Source: Okapia johnstoni
Lineage: Eukaryota > Chordata > Mammalia > Artiodactyla > Giraffidae
Direction: 5' to 3'
DNA: 64,000 nucleotides
Assembly: GCA_024291935.2 (NCBI GenBank)
Contig: CM044307.1
Location: 95,671,461 to 95,735,460, forward strand
Notes under the pieces: generated by a model
Database searches by the model: none
Told to the model about the DNA's origin: nothing
Seen by the model: the letters and a program-made list of their open reading frames with translations, nothing else
Position numbers and translations under genes: made by a program
Shown here: positions 22,630-33,337 of the stretch, piece after piece
Layout of the letters: every line of letters starts with the position of its first letter
Numbering within the stretch: the stretch's first letter is position 1

Positions 22630-25295
22630 AATATTCTCCTTTTTGACTCTCTTGATCATGCTTCTGTTAATGCAGTTTTAAAAGCTATAATCTTAGGAAG
22701 AAATACTTCCTTTTTAAACATCTCTTCCTTTAGAGAAGCACATCTTTTCATTACGATATCACTCTGTGCATTAGAAGCTAAATCTGTTCGCTTCATGAGA
22801 ACAAAGGTGGGGATGACAGAGGGGTATAAAAATTAACTGCTAGTTTCTAAGCAATAGCACTAATACCCCAGTGAAACTCAAACTGTTTAATTTCTTGGCA
22901 ACTGAATAGACAGTTACCAGCAAGTGATCCTCATTTTTCCTGACATCCCATTTCTGACTCTGTTCCTATCACCTACCACTGTGAATTTATAATTGCTAAC
23001 AAAGCATTGAAGTACATTTGCCAGATTTAAATGGATTTCATGGCACACTGATGCAATTACATGCCCTTTCTTCAAAGGCTAAATGTGTGTCAGCTCCACA
23101 ATGCACCACATGGCAACAGACGGTAATATTTGACTGACTGGTCTACTAAGTTAGTGAAGAGTGTCATTCTGCTCTCATATACTTCTGCCCAGACTGGCAG
23201 AATTATTTTACAATGGAAAAGAGAGAAAGGACTTTGATTCTGCAGGTTTAATTACTAGGAAAGGTCACACAATTCTTTTGAATCCAGTGCAGATTAACAA
23301 ACATCGATGATTTTAGTCAGTCACATAAACACTCTTATCTCACTTTATTTATAGTTTGAGATGCTAGGACTTCAAGGTCTCCTTTATAGATACCAAGTTC
23401 TCGTTGTGCAATATTGAAGGTTAAGCAGTCTTGCAGGTCTGTGGGAGAGGAATCAGTAAAGCAGAGAGCTTAAGCAATTATCTACAGTCCACAGGATGTA
23501 ATATACAAGTTGTTACATTGACAGAAACTGTTTTAGGAGCTAAATGTGTCCAGAGAAGCCTGTAACAGGCCTGGTTCAATTATATATCCATAAAAACCTC
23601 AGAAGCAGGGCCAGAGACCAGTGTTTGGGACAACTCATCAAAACCAGTTTCCTGATTTGCTCTTCTCTTAGGCAGCATCATTTTTTTGTTCATTATTCCA
23701 GGCTTCGTCAGAGACACACATGAAAGTGCTATTACTTGCATACATTACTCTCAAGGTGACTTTGGTGTTAAACTGGTACTTCCCATATGATTGCTTGAAA
23801 AAAAAAAAAGGTCAAATTTCTTCCTCCATCCATCCCCAGGGAAGTAACACAAAACTGAAATACTGGCAGCTAGCTAGGTACAAGCATCTCTGCTGGAGCC
23901 AGGGTCCTGACTGTAAATCACCAGCTGCTTGGAAATATGTACAGAGAAATTCCATTTTGCTTTATCTTCAGCTTTGGAAATGTGGCTATAGAGTAAGTCT
24001 AGTAAATAGTTTCTTTGTATCAGTAAGAAAACAACAGACATGTATTACAAATATAAGTTTTAAAAGATCTGTTAACATTTCCATGCACATAGGGAATAAC
24101 CAAAACTTAAATTATTTGCTATCATTATCTTTCTTTTACTCCAAATGAAAATAGCCTCTTCTTCCTAGTTCATAACCATTAGTTGAGGCTGTAGTGATGC
24201 ATTATGATAGCTTTAGTCATGGAATTTACCAGACATCTGAGAGCATAAAAGTTCTCCACAAGAGAACAGAGCAAAACAGGAAAAAAAAAGTTCTTTCTTG
24301 ATCTTCCTTTTAGAGATACCATGCCACATGATAGATAGTATTCAGCCATTTATTGAATCAGATTCCTGCTACAGAAATTTAGAATTTAGAGTATTATTAT
24401 TGTTTCTTAATGTATTTGACACTGAAAACCAATAGGAGCATAAGAATGAAAATGACTATGTTTCTTCAGCCACTACTAATAAAGGTACTTTGTGTGATCT
24501 GTTAGCTTTCTTTTCCTCATTTCTTGATGAACTGTTAGGCAGATCTCACAGTGTTTTTTATTTCCCACTCATATTTCTTTTTTCCACCTGATAAAGTCTA
24601 TGTAAAGGAAAAGTCCATTTCAGCACTTTCTCTATCAAAAGATCCAATCCAGAGTAAATCAAAACTTCATTTATTTTTACATTCAGTTCAGTTCAAAGCT
24701 TTTTCCTTGACCCATCTCCCTCCCTAACTCAGGTCATCCCATGCCTAGTGATTTCATATTTCAGAGCATTGAAGCAGTCATGTAATCCATAGGTAAGTAA
24801 TACACTATAAAATAATTCATTTAAGTTGGCAAAAAAAGTTTTTCAATATGCACTGAGTTTTACTAAATCTTATATGTATCAATTTACTATCACTAGTAAA
24901 TTTTGGAAAATATATATGAAATGGTATATAGAGTATCTTTAACTTTAAACTTTTCATTTTGTATAAATAAAATTTACAAATACTAAAAGGGATACAATAA
25001 GATGCGTATATCTTCCTTCCACCAGCTATTTAACTCCAACTAACAGTTTCTTTCCCAAATGTAATGGCTATAAACAGCTCTTTAACATTCTTTAAAATAT
25101 ATACATATATATATATATTTAAATACATATTTTATATAAATTTTATTCAAATAAATGTGATAATATAAACACTGCTATACACCTTATTTGTTTTCTCTTT
25201 TACACATCAGTGCATTTCTCTTTTTCATATCAGTGCATTCATTCTTATTAATCTCTATATTGTATTCTATGATACACTTACTTATTAAGTAGGTT
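22630..25295. other. Longest recognised-repeat-free stretch
   Basis: About 2.7 kb with no young retroposon. It contains an A12 run at about 23798 and AT-rich low complexity at 25095-25145. A 142-codon plus-strand frame at 23720-24148 crosses the A-run; it has no recognised domain and is considered a chance frame. Absence of young insertions may be chance or may reflect constraint. Confidence 0.4.
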
Positions 25296-25727
25296 TTTTG
25301 TTTATTCTCAAGCTTTCTAAGTTCATTTTTGAGCAGTTTTAGGTTTACAGAAAAAAATAAGCTAAAAGCACAGGATTTGCATGAAACTCATCCTCTCCCT
25401 CTAGTTTCCCATATTATTAATATCTTGCATTTGTTGTATTTCATAGACCAAGACTGATACAGTATTAACAGCTAAAGTACATAGCTTACATTAGGCCTCA
25501 CTCTTGGTATTGTACATTGTATGGGTTTTAACACATGTATAGTGACATATGTTCACAATCACAGTATCTTACAAAATAGTTTCACTGCCCTAGGAAAATC
25601 TCCTATGCTCCTACTGTTCATTTCTACCTCTCTCCCACTGAAACCCTTACAACTACTATCTTCATAGTTTTGCCTTTTCCAGAATGTCATATAGTTGGAA
25701 TTAGACATTATGTAGGATTTTGAGTGG

Positions 25728-25828
25728 GCTTCCCTGATAGTTCAGCTGGTAAAGAATTTGTCTGCAATGCAGGAGACTCCGGTTCACTTCCTGGGTCAGG
25801 AAGATCCCCTGGAGAAGGGATAGGCTAC
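25728..25828 (+). mobile_element. Bov-tA head half, interrupted by BovB
   Basis: A tRNA-like head (GGGCTTCCCTGATAGTTCAG) through GGAAGATCCCCTGGAGAAGG ends abruptly at the BovB start. A short Bov-A-like CCCACTCCAGAGTTCTTG at 27646-27663, after the BovB end, is what should follow in an intact SINE. The simplest reading is one Bov-tA split by the BovB. Confidence 0.75.
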
Positions 25829-25841
25829 AGAAATGGTATGG

Positions 25842-27261
25842 ACCTAACAGACCCAGAAGATATTAAGAGAAGGTGGCAAGAATACACAGAAGAACTGTAC
25901 AAAAAAGATCTTCATGACCCAGATAGTCACGATGGTGTGATCACTCACCTAGAGCCAGACATCCTGGAATGTGAAGTCAAGTGGGCCTTAGGAAGCATCA
26001 CTACGAACAAAGCTAGTGGAGGTGATGGAATTCCAGTTGAGCTATTTCAAATCCTCAAAGATAATGCTGTGAAAGTGCTGCACTCGATATGCCAGCAAAA
26101 TTTGGAAAACTCAGCAGTGGCCACAGGACTGGAAAAGGTCAGTTTTCATTTCAATCCCAAAGAAAGGCAATGCCAAAGAATGCTCAAACTACTGCACAAT
26201 TGCACTTATCTCACACGCTAGTAAAGTAATGCTCAAAATTCTTCAAGCCAGGCTTCAGCTATATGTGAACCGTGAACTTCCAGATGTTCAAGCTGGTTTT
26301 AGAAAAGGCAGAGGAACCAGAGATCAAATTGTCAACATCCACTGGATCATCGAAAAAGCAAGAGAGTTCCAGAAAACCATCTATTTCTGCTTTATTGACT
26401 ATGCCAAAGCCTTTGACTGTGTGGATCACTATAAACTGTGGAAAATTCTGAAAGAGATGGGAATACCAGACCATCTGATCTGTCTCTTGAGAAACCTGTA
26501 TGCAGGTCAGGAAGCAACAGTTAGAACTGGACATGGAACAACAGACTGGTTCCAAATAGAAAAAGGAATACATCAAGGCTGAATACTGGAGTAGGGTGCC
26601 ATTGGAGAAAGAAATGGCACCCCGCTCCAGTATTCTTGCCTGGAGAATCCAAGGGATGGAGGAGCCTGGTGGGCTGCCATCTATGGGGTCACACAGAGTC
26701 GGACATGACTGAAGTGACTTAGCAGCAGCAGCAGCAGCAAGGCTGTATATTGTCACCCTGCTTATTTAACTTATATGCAGAGTACATTATGAGAGACGCT
26801 GGTCTGGAAGAAGCACAAGCTGGAATCAAGATTGCCGGGAGAAATATCAGTAACCTCAGATATGCAGATGACACCACCCTTATGGCAGAAACTGAAGAGG
26901 AACTGAAAAGCCTCTTGAGGAAAGTGCAAGAGGAAAGTGAAAAACTGGCTTAAAGCTCAACATTCGGAAAACTAAGAGCATGGCATCTGGTCCCATCACT
27001 TCATGGGAAATAGATGGGGAAACAATGGAAACAGTGTCAGACTTTATTTTGGGGGGCTCCAAAATCACTGCAGATGGTCACTACAGCCATGAAATTAAAA
27101 GATGCTTACTCCTTGGAAGGAAAGTTATGACCAACCTAGACAGCATATTAAAAAGCAGAGATGTTACTTTGCCAACAAAGATCAGTCTAGTCAAGGCTAT
27201 GGTTTTTCCAGTAGTCATGTATGGATGTGAGAGTTGGACTGTGAAGAAAGCTGAGTGCTGA
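25842..27261 (+). pseudogene. BovB reverse-transcriptase ORF, broken
   Basis: Fragments of an RTE-type reverse transcriptase. Frame one (to about 26097) contains RRWQEYTEELYKKDLHDPD and the thumb-proximal region; an extra A in CAGCAAAATTTGG at about 26096-26103 shifts the frame. Frame two (26229-26582) contains the motif A sequence CFIDYAKAFDCVDH and ends at a TGA created by the nested SINE. After the SINE, 26750-26953 has SPCLFNLYAEYIM (motif B) and the intact YADD of motif C, then another frameshift. The fingers and palm motifs are recognisable but no active protein can be made. The upstream Bov-tA reads in frame into the RT segment from 25724. Confidence 0.9.
26581..26737 (+). mobile_element. 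Bov-A with 5' fold-back, nested in BovB
   Basis: A sense Bov-A monomer ending in (CAG)n. Its first 23 bp (26581-26603) are an inverted copy of its own 26613-26635 (21 of 23 pairing, 9-bp loop). The flanks share CAAGGCT (26574-26580 and 26738-26744), which is BovB sequence, so the fold-back arrived with the insertion. It introduces a stop in the RT frame. Confidence 0.9.
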
Positions 27262-27664
27262 AGAATTGATGCTTTTTAACTGCAGTGTTGGAGAAGACTC
27301 TTGAGAGACCCTTGGACTTCAAGGAGATCCTACCAATCCATCCTAAAGGAGATCAGTCCTGGGTGTTCATTGGAAGGACTGACGCTGAAGCTGAAACTCC
27401 AATACTTTGGCCACCTCATGCAAAGAGTTGACTTATTGGAAAAGACCCTGATGCTGGGAAAGATTGAGGGCAGTAGGAGAAGGGGACAACAGAGAATGAG
27501 ATGGTTGGATGACATCACCGACTCGATGGACATGAGTTTGGGTGCACTCAGGGAGTTGGTGATGGACAGGGAGGCCTGGCGTGCTGCGATTCATGGGGTC
27601 GCAAAGAGTCGGACACAAGTGAGAGACTGAACTGACCGACTGACTGACCCACTCCAGAGTTCTT

Positions 27665-27870
27665 GGGCTTCCCTTGTGGCTCAGACATTTAAGAATCCAC
27701 TTACAATTTGGGAAACATGGGTTTGACCCCTGGGTCGGGAAGATCCCCTGGAGAAGGGCATCACAACCCTCTCCAGTACCCTTGCCTGGAGAATCCCAAG
27801 GACAGAGGAGCCTGTGGCCTACAGTCCACAGAGTCGCAAAAGTTGGGCACAACTGAGCCACTAAGTACAG
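27665..27870 (+). mobile_element. Bov-tA SINE, sense
   Basis: Head GGCTTCCCTTGTGGCTCAGA, GGGTTTGACCCCTGGGTCGG and Bov-A body to GGGCACAACTGAGCCACTAA. It lies directly against the residual Bov-A piece 27646-27663 after the BovB. The next 50 bp contain a reversed SINE bit (GGGGATCTTCCCAACCCA) between two similar AGCAGCC..TTTAGAT strings, a small scrambled junction before the L1M resumes. Confidence 0.92.
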
Positions 27871-28033
27871 CGCAGCAGCCTGTTTAGATCCAGGGGATCT
27901 TCCCAACCCAGCAGCCCATTTAGATTGGCTTCTCTGACTTTGAAATATGCATTTAAGTTTCCTCCATGTCCTTTCATCGCTTTATTGCTCATTTCATTTC
28001 ATCGCAGAATAATATTCCATTGTAGGGAAACAA

Positions 28034-28259
28034 GGGCTTCCCAGGTGGCAATAATGGTAAAGAACCTGCCTGAGAATGCAGGAGACATAAAATATGTGGG
28101 TTTGGTCCCTGGGTTGGGAAGATCCTCTGGAGGACACCATGGCAACTCACTCCAGTACTCTTGCCTGGAGAATCCCATGGACAGAGGAGCCTGGTGGGCT
28201 ACAGTCCACAGGGTATCAAAGAGTCGGACATGACCAAAGTGACTGAGTACATGTCCGCA
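28034..28259 (+). mobile_element. Bov-tA SINE nested in L1M, 10-bp TSD
   Basis: Head GGGCTTCCCAGGTGGCAATA, then TGGGTTTGGTCCCTGGGTTG and the Bov-A body ending GACTGAGTACATGTCC. Flanked by TAGGGAAACA (28023-28032) and TAGGGAAATA (28260-28269). Confidence 0.94.
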
Positions 28260-28390
28260 TAGGGAAATACTTCAATTTGTTTATCAATTCACCTACTGAA
28301 GGGCATTTTGGTTGCTTCCAAATATTAGCAATTATGAATAAAGTTCCTATGAGCATTTGTGTTCAGTTTTTCATTTAAGCATAAGTATTT

Positions 28391-28667
28391 GGAGAAGGCA
28401 ATGGCACCCCACTCCAGTACTCTTGCCTGGAAAATACCATGGACAGAGGAGCCTGGTAGGCTGCAGTCCATGGGGTCGCTAAGAGTCGGACATGACTTGA
28501 GTGACTTCACTTTCACTTTTGACTTTCATGCATTGGAGAAGGAAATGGCAACACACTCCAGTGTTCTTGCCTGGAGAATCCCAGGGACGGGGGAGCCTGG
28601 TGGGCTGCCGTCTATGGGGTCACACAGAATCGGACACGACTGAAGTGACTTAGCAGCAGCAGCAGCA
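28391..28667 (+). mobile_element. Bov-A2 SINE, full length, nested in L1M
   Basis: Both monomers and the central TTTCACTTTTGACTTTCATG linker are present, with a (CAG)n end. It retains many CpGs and sits between colinear L1M pieces. The target copies are not clear. Confidence 0.96.
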
Positions 28668-28870
28668 TTCAACTCATTTGGACAAATACCAAGTACCATG
28701 ATTGCTGGATCCTTTTGTAAGAGTACGTTTAGTTTTGAATGAAACTGCCAATCTTCCAGAGTGGCTGTACCATTTTGCATTGCCACAAGCAATAAATTAG
28801 AGTTTTGGTTGTTCTAGATTCTCATCAGCATTTAGCACTGTCAGTGTCCTAGATTTTGGCCAGGAACCTC

Positions 28871-29769
28871 ATTCATGATGATGTGCACGTAAATGTAGAT
28901 TCTTTTGCAGTCTTTGTAAGGAGGGTGCTACAATTTGCCAGTGTTTGCCAGAAAAACGTTTTTATTCAGCCCTTAGTTTGATCAGGTTTACACTTCCAGG
29001 TCGACCTTTATTTTCTTTCCAAAATTTGAAGATTTCATTTTGCATAGCAAATATTTCATCATGGCTTTTGAACTTGTTCCAACAGACATCCCTGTTTTGT
29101 AAGTTCTTCCCACAGATCCATATGTAGGTGCTTTTGAAGTTACCCATTACCCATAATTTTTTCTACTTTTGTGGCACATATCGTTTTGTCTCCCAAATTC
29201 CCAACAGTTGGGGACTGTTTCTTTGTAATAGACTGACCATATAGGAAACTGAAGCTATTTGACCATTTTCAATCTATTTGAAATGTTTCAACCTAATATG
29301 TTATCTATCTTTTCTTTTTACCTATTTGAGAGATCAACTCTTTTACATTAATGATACTCATTTTCACCCTGAGTTGTAATTGAAAAGATTTAATTTCTCC
29401 TCCTAGAAATACACTGTTACTTTTATCAGATAATTTGTCTATTTTCAGTTGTAAAAATGGTATATTTAAATATTTCCTCTCCACTTCTATCATCCCCTTC
29501 TAGATTTCCAGTTAGATGAGAACTAGAACGTTTTCCTCTCTTTATATACTTTAACACTACTGTTTTTTTTAACACCTTGTCTCATTGTTTTGCATTTTGT
29601 GTAAATTTTTTATATATGTCTCAATTTATGAATCCCCGTTTTGGCTCTGTATAATTTGTTTCATCCTTTAAAGATATTTCTGCCCTAGTTAGTTTAATTT
29701 TTTAAGAGCTTTCTTCCATCCTTAGGCAAAACTACTTGGTAATTTTTTTTTATAGCCATGTATTTTAAC
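28871..29769. other. Spacer
   Basis: T-rich on this strand with no named repeat. It may be the continuation of the L1M host, but too diverged to be called. Confidence 0.3.
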
Positions 29770-29930
29770 TCATAATGTCAACAGCCTTTTTACTTTTTAC
29801 TCTTTAGATATATATTTTATATTCTGCATCAGATGATTTCAATATCTGAATGTTTTGTGGTAAGATTTTGTTTATTTTTTTCTACTGGCTCTTTTTTATG
29901 GTCTTTTTTTGGCAAAAAGTTCTAGGTCAC
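29770..29930 (-). mobile_element. Possible old L1 fragment
   Basis: Blocks such as CATCAGATGATTTCAATATC and TTTTTTCTACTGGCTCTTTT resemble an old L1 or HAL1-type internal region in reverse. Weak and unverified. Confidence 0.3.
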
Positions 29931-29934
29931 TTTA

Positions 29935-30405
29935 TTTTTTTTTTAAATAAATTTATTTATTTTAGTTGGGGGCTAATTACTTTACAATATTGTAGTGGTT
30001 TTTGCCATACATTGACATGAATCAGCCCTGGGTTTACATGTGTTCCCCATCCTGAACCCTCCTCCCACTTCCCTCCCCATCCCATCCCTCTGGGTTATCC
30101 CATTGCCCCAGCCCTGAGCATTTGTCTCATGCATTGAACCTGGAATGGTGTTCTGTTTCACATATGATAATATACATGTTTCAATGCTATTCTCTCAGAA
30201 TGTCCCACCCTCACCTTCTCCCTCAGAGTCCATAAGACTGTTCTATGCATCTGTGTCTCTTATTCTGTCTCGCATATAGGGTTATCATTACCATCTTTCA
30301 AATTCCATATATATGCATTAGTATACTGTATTGGTGTTTTTCTTTCTGGCTTACTTCACTCTGTATAATGGGTGCCAGTTTCATCCATCTCAATAGAACT
30401 GGCTT
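29935..30405 (-). mobile_element. Ruminant L1 3' end, antisense
   Basis: Begins with a T-run (the poly(A) tail in reverse) and TTTATTTTAGTTGGGGGC, continues with ACATGAATCAGCCCTGGG, CCCATCCCATCCCTCTGGG and ATACTGTATTGGTG to the ORF2 end. It is a 5'-truncated copy of the same family as 31311-31862 but in opposite orientation. Confidence 0.9.
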
Positions 30406-31310
30406 TAATTGATTCTTTGAGACTTATTTTTAAAATGACTTTCTCCAAAGGTTTGCATTTTCTTCTTCCAGGTCTCTCAGGGAACTGCCAACCTAGAACC
30501 ATGCTAAAACAAATTTCAGTTTGGGGTTTCTCAAGACATTCCTACTTTATGAATTCTGCCACTAGCTCTAAGATATGTGGGTCAAGGGAAGTTATTTTAA
30601 TAGGACATATTATAACAATATCAGTAGCTTTGAAGTAACACATTATTAGGTGATTTTTTTTTTCAGCCTTGTGGCCAGAGATAAGTGAGCAAGAGGGAGA
30701 ATAGAAGACAATTTAAAATAGTCAGAAAGTAAAGCAACAGAATTATGTAGTTCATGCGGGTAGTTTTAAGATTTTTTTTTTTTCCGATTTTGAATGAATG
30801 AAATGAGAAAAGCATTGTAATGTTTGGGAGGCAGGGATAACATGATCAGTCTTTCATTTTTAAATACTACATGGTGAAGAATGTAAGAGCAACAATGAAA
30901 GCGAAATTACCATTAGAATTTTGCAAAAATCTTTGTAAGGAATAACACTCAATTTATACCAAATGTTAGGAGTACAATAAAAGGATGAAAGTGGTCAGAA
31001 TCTGTATATATTCTCAATGTAGATTTTACAGAAATTTGCTTTTGGACTGCACAATGGATGTGATGAAATTTGTGAAAGCAAGAGTGATTTCAAGGTTTTA
31101 GGCCTGATTATATGAATATATTTGTCATTAACTGAGACACAAAGTTGCAAAACAAATAGATTTGCAGAAGTAAGACATCAGAAAAAGATTTTTAGGCATG
31201 TTCATTTTGAGTTGCATACTAGATTTATGCAATAGAAAATTTGGAGTTCAGGAGGGAAGTCTAAGCTGGAGATAAAAATTTGCAAATCACCATAATTAAA
31301 ACGTTTGTAA

Positions 31311-31862
31311 GATGAATGGATAAGGAAGCTGTGGTACATATACACAATGGAATATTACTCAGCCATTAAAAAGAATGCATTCGAATCAGTTCTAATGAGG
31401 TGGATGAAACTGGAGCCTATTATACAGAGTGAAGGAAGCCAGAAAGAAAAACACCAACACAGTATACTAACACATATATATGGTATTTAGTCAATTGGTA
31501 AAGATAACCTTGTATGCGAGACATCAAAAGAGACACAGATAAATAGAACAGTATTATAGACTCTATGGGAGAGGGCGAGGACGGGATGATATGGGAGAAT
31601 GGCACTGAAGCATGGAAATTATCATATGTGAAAGGAATCGCCAGTCCAGGTTCGACGCATGATACAGGGTGCTCGGGGCTGGTGCACCGGGATGACCCGG
31701 AGGGATGGGATGGGGACGGAGGTGGAAGAGGGGTTCTGGAAGGGGAAAACATGTACACCCATGGTGGATTCATGTCAATGTATGACAAAACAAATACAAT
31801 ATTGTAAAGCTAAAAAATAGAAAATAAACTAATTAAAAAAATAAAAAATAAAAAACAAAAAT
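31311..31862 (+). mobile_element. Young ruminant L1 3' end, 13-bp TSD
   Basis: A sense, 5'-truncated L1 of about 550 bp. The end of ORF2 (GTGGTACATATACACAATGG, ATTACTCAGCCATTAAAAAG) is followed by the GC-rich 3' UTR with several surviving CpGs (GGTTCGACGCATGA, GGTGCACCGGGATGACCCGG) and an A-rich tail. The flanks AAAACGTTTGTAA (31298-31310) and AAAACATTTGTAA (31863-31875) form a near-perfect TSD. CpG retention and the TSD argue that it is fairly recent. Confidence 0.95.
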
Positions 31863-32040
31863 AAAACATTTGTAATGATGAGCCTAGATTAAATATTTAG
31901 GACATGAAAGCATCTATGTTTAAAGGTCAGAAAAATGAGAGCAATCAGCAAAGAATCTTCAGAAAAAGTAGAAAATGACTGAGGAGAGAAACAGAGAGAA
32001 TTGTCTTAGAAGAAAACAATGAAGAAAATATCCTTTTGTG

Positions 32041-32224
32041 TGAAAGTTGCTCAGTCGTGTCTGACTCTTTGCGATCCCATGGACTATACAGTCCCTGGAA
32101 TTCTCCAGGCCAGAATACAGGAGTGGGTAGCCTTTCCCTTCTCCAGGGGATCTTCCTAACCCAGGGATCAAGCTCAGGTCTCCCACATTGCAGGATGATT
32201 CTTTACCTGCTGAGCCACAAGGGA
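32041..32224 (-). mobile_element. Bov-tA SINE, antisense
   Basis: The Bov-A body is at the left (GTCGTGTCTGACTCTTTGCG) and the tRNA-like head at the right (TTTACCTGCTGAGCCACAAG). Flanks ATCCTTTTGTG (32030-32040) and ATCCTTACGTG (32225-32235) match at 9 of 11 positions. Confidence 0.94.
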
Positions 32225-32480
32225 ATCCTTACGTGTAGCAAATGATTAACTGTATCAGTAGGTGAATAAAACAAAAATAAGTAATTTGCATTTGAAATGA
32301 GGGAACTCACTAGTAACCCTGATGTCTATTTAAGGATTGTAGGAATAAAAGCATAAAAGATGTAGGTTCAAAAGAAAACTGAGTGAGAATAAGCAGATAT
32401 CAATAAGTAACAACTCTTTTAGGTGGATAGCTATAAAAGAGAGCAGAGAAATGGGATAACAGCTCTAAGGAATGTGCATC

Positions 32481-33113
32481 AAGGGAGGTTATTTTTTTAA
32501 GAAATATTGTAGCAGGTTTTTTTTATGCCAATGAAAATAAGCCATAAGAAAAAGGGTGGAGAAGAAAATAAGGCAGAAATAAAAAGAGAACAAATGCAAA
32601 GCAGCCCCAAGAACCAACTTGAGATGAGTAGTCATGAAATTAAAATGAGACCTTTCAGCAGAATTGTGCATTTTTCTCCAGCAACGTTCAGCTGTTCAGG
32701 CATAGGTTCAGCAAAGGCAATGAGTTAGTTTAGTCAGCATAATTACTCAGCACACAAACTGAATAAAACACAGGAAGAATGGGGAAAATAAATTAAAGAA
32801 GTAAATGCAAGGATACACAATGGGACCTAAATTGGGGAAGGAGTGGTGATATGAGGTTTGTGTGGGATAACATAAAATCAGTGATAAAGCATGTTGTAGA
32901 GACATGGAGTTATTTCTCTAACCACTGACGAAGAATTGCTGGAGATATGGTATTGTAAATCATGAATGACCTAGAAAGAGAGCAGGTGATGTCTGGGAGT
33001 AGAATGCTTCAAGTTATGATTATGAAAGAGGTGTAACTATGCGCATTCACTTGGGAGTAAGTGCAAGAGGTAGGTTTTAGTATAAGATCATCCTTGAAGA
33101 GGGAGCGAAGAGA
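32481..33113. other. Spacer
   Basis: A-rich, purine-heavy DNA without a recognised element. Some of it may extend the old repeat that ends nearby. Confidence 0.3.
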
Positions 33114-33124
33114 CAAGAGGGACA

Positions 33125-33326
33125 TTGAAAAGTGAGTGTTAGTCACTCAGTCGTGTCTGACTGTTTGCGACCCGATGAACTGTAGCCCACCAGGCTCCTC
33201 TGTCCATGGAAAATACTGGAGTGGGTAGCCATTCCCTTCTCCAGGTTATCTTTGTGACACAGGAATCAAACCCAGGTCTCTGGCATTGCAGGCAGGTTCT
33301 TTACCATCTGAGCCACCAAGGAAGCT
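33125..33326 (-). mobile_element. Bov-tA SINE, antisense, 11-bp TSD
   Basis: Bov-A body with a small internal deletion (CTCTGTCCATGGAAAATACT lacks the usual CTCCAGGCAAG block), then the tRNA-like head reversed (TTTACCATCTGAGCCACCAA). Flanks CAAGAGGGACA (33114-33124) and CAAGAGGGATA (33327-33337). Confidence 0.94.
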
Positions 33327-33337
33327 CAAGAGGGATA

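Larger units (their letters stand above)
25829..27645 (+). mobile_element. BovB LINE copy 1, sense
   Basis: The longest BovB in the window, about 1.66 kb after removing the nested Bov-A. It begins inside the ORF (AGAAATGGTATGGACCTAAC) and runs through the reverse transcriptase and C-terminal blocks to the ACTGAACTGAC-type 3' repeats. The 5' third (endonuclease) is absent. It was inserted into a Bov-tA, which itself lies in an L1M. Confidence 0.95.
25296..28870 (-). mobile_element. L1M LINE, antisense, host of a multi-level nest
   Basis: Pieces of one old L1 3' region in reverse occur in consistent order: 25296-25727 (GCAGTTTTAGGTTTACAG, AGAATGTCATATAGTTGGAA), 27918-28022 (TGCATTTAAGTTTCCTCCAT, AATAATATTCCATTGTAG), 28270-28390 (TCACCTACTGAAGGGC, GCAATTATGAATAAAG) and 28668-28870 (CAACTCATTTGG, GAGTGGCTGTACCATTTTGC). 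The gaps are filled by BovB and SINE insertions listed separately. The colinearity shows that it is one element. Confidence 0.85.
30600..32480 (+). mobile_element. Ancient mammalian repeat (family not named), interrupted
   Basis: Blocks such as TTGCAAAACAAATAGATTTG...GGCATGTTCATTTTGAGTTG, GGAGTTCAGGAGGGAAGTCT and GCTGGAGATAAAAATTTG resemble a dispersed old repeat also seen at 19615-20800. It is interrupted by the L1 at 31311 and the Bov-tA at 32041. Limits uncertain. Confidence 0.35.

Noticed and set aside
23720..24148. 142-codon frame as a host gene
   Set aside because: It crosses an A12 run, has low-complexity Ser/Lys content, no recognised domain and no supporting splice sites. Frames of this size arise by chance in 64 kb.
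24683..24698. BovB terminus suggested by TTCAGTTCAGTTC at 24683
   Set aside because: The flanking sequence does not continue into BovB 3' sequence, so the match is too short.
26259..26756. 165-codon minus-strand ORF
   Set aside because: It is the antisense shadow of the BovB reverse transcriptase and the nested Bov-A. The same mirrored peptide appears at 38072 and 56741.
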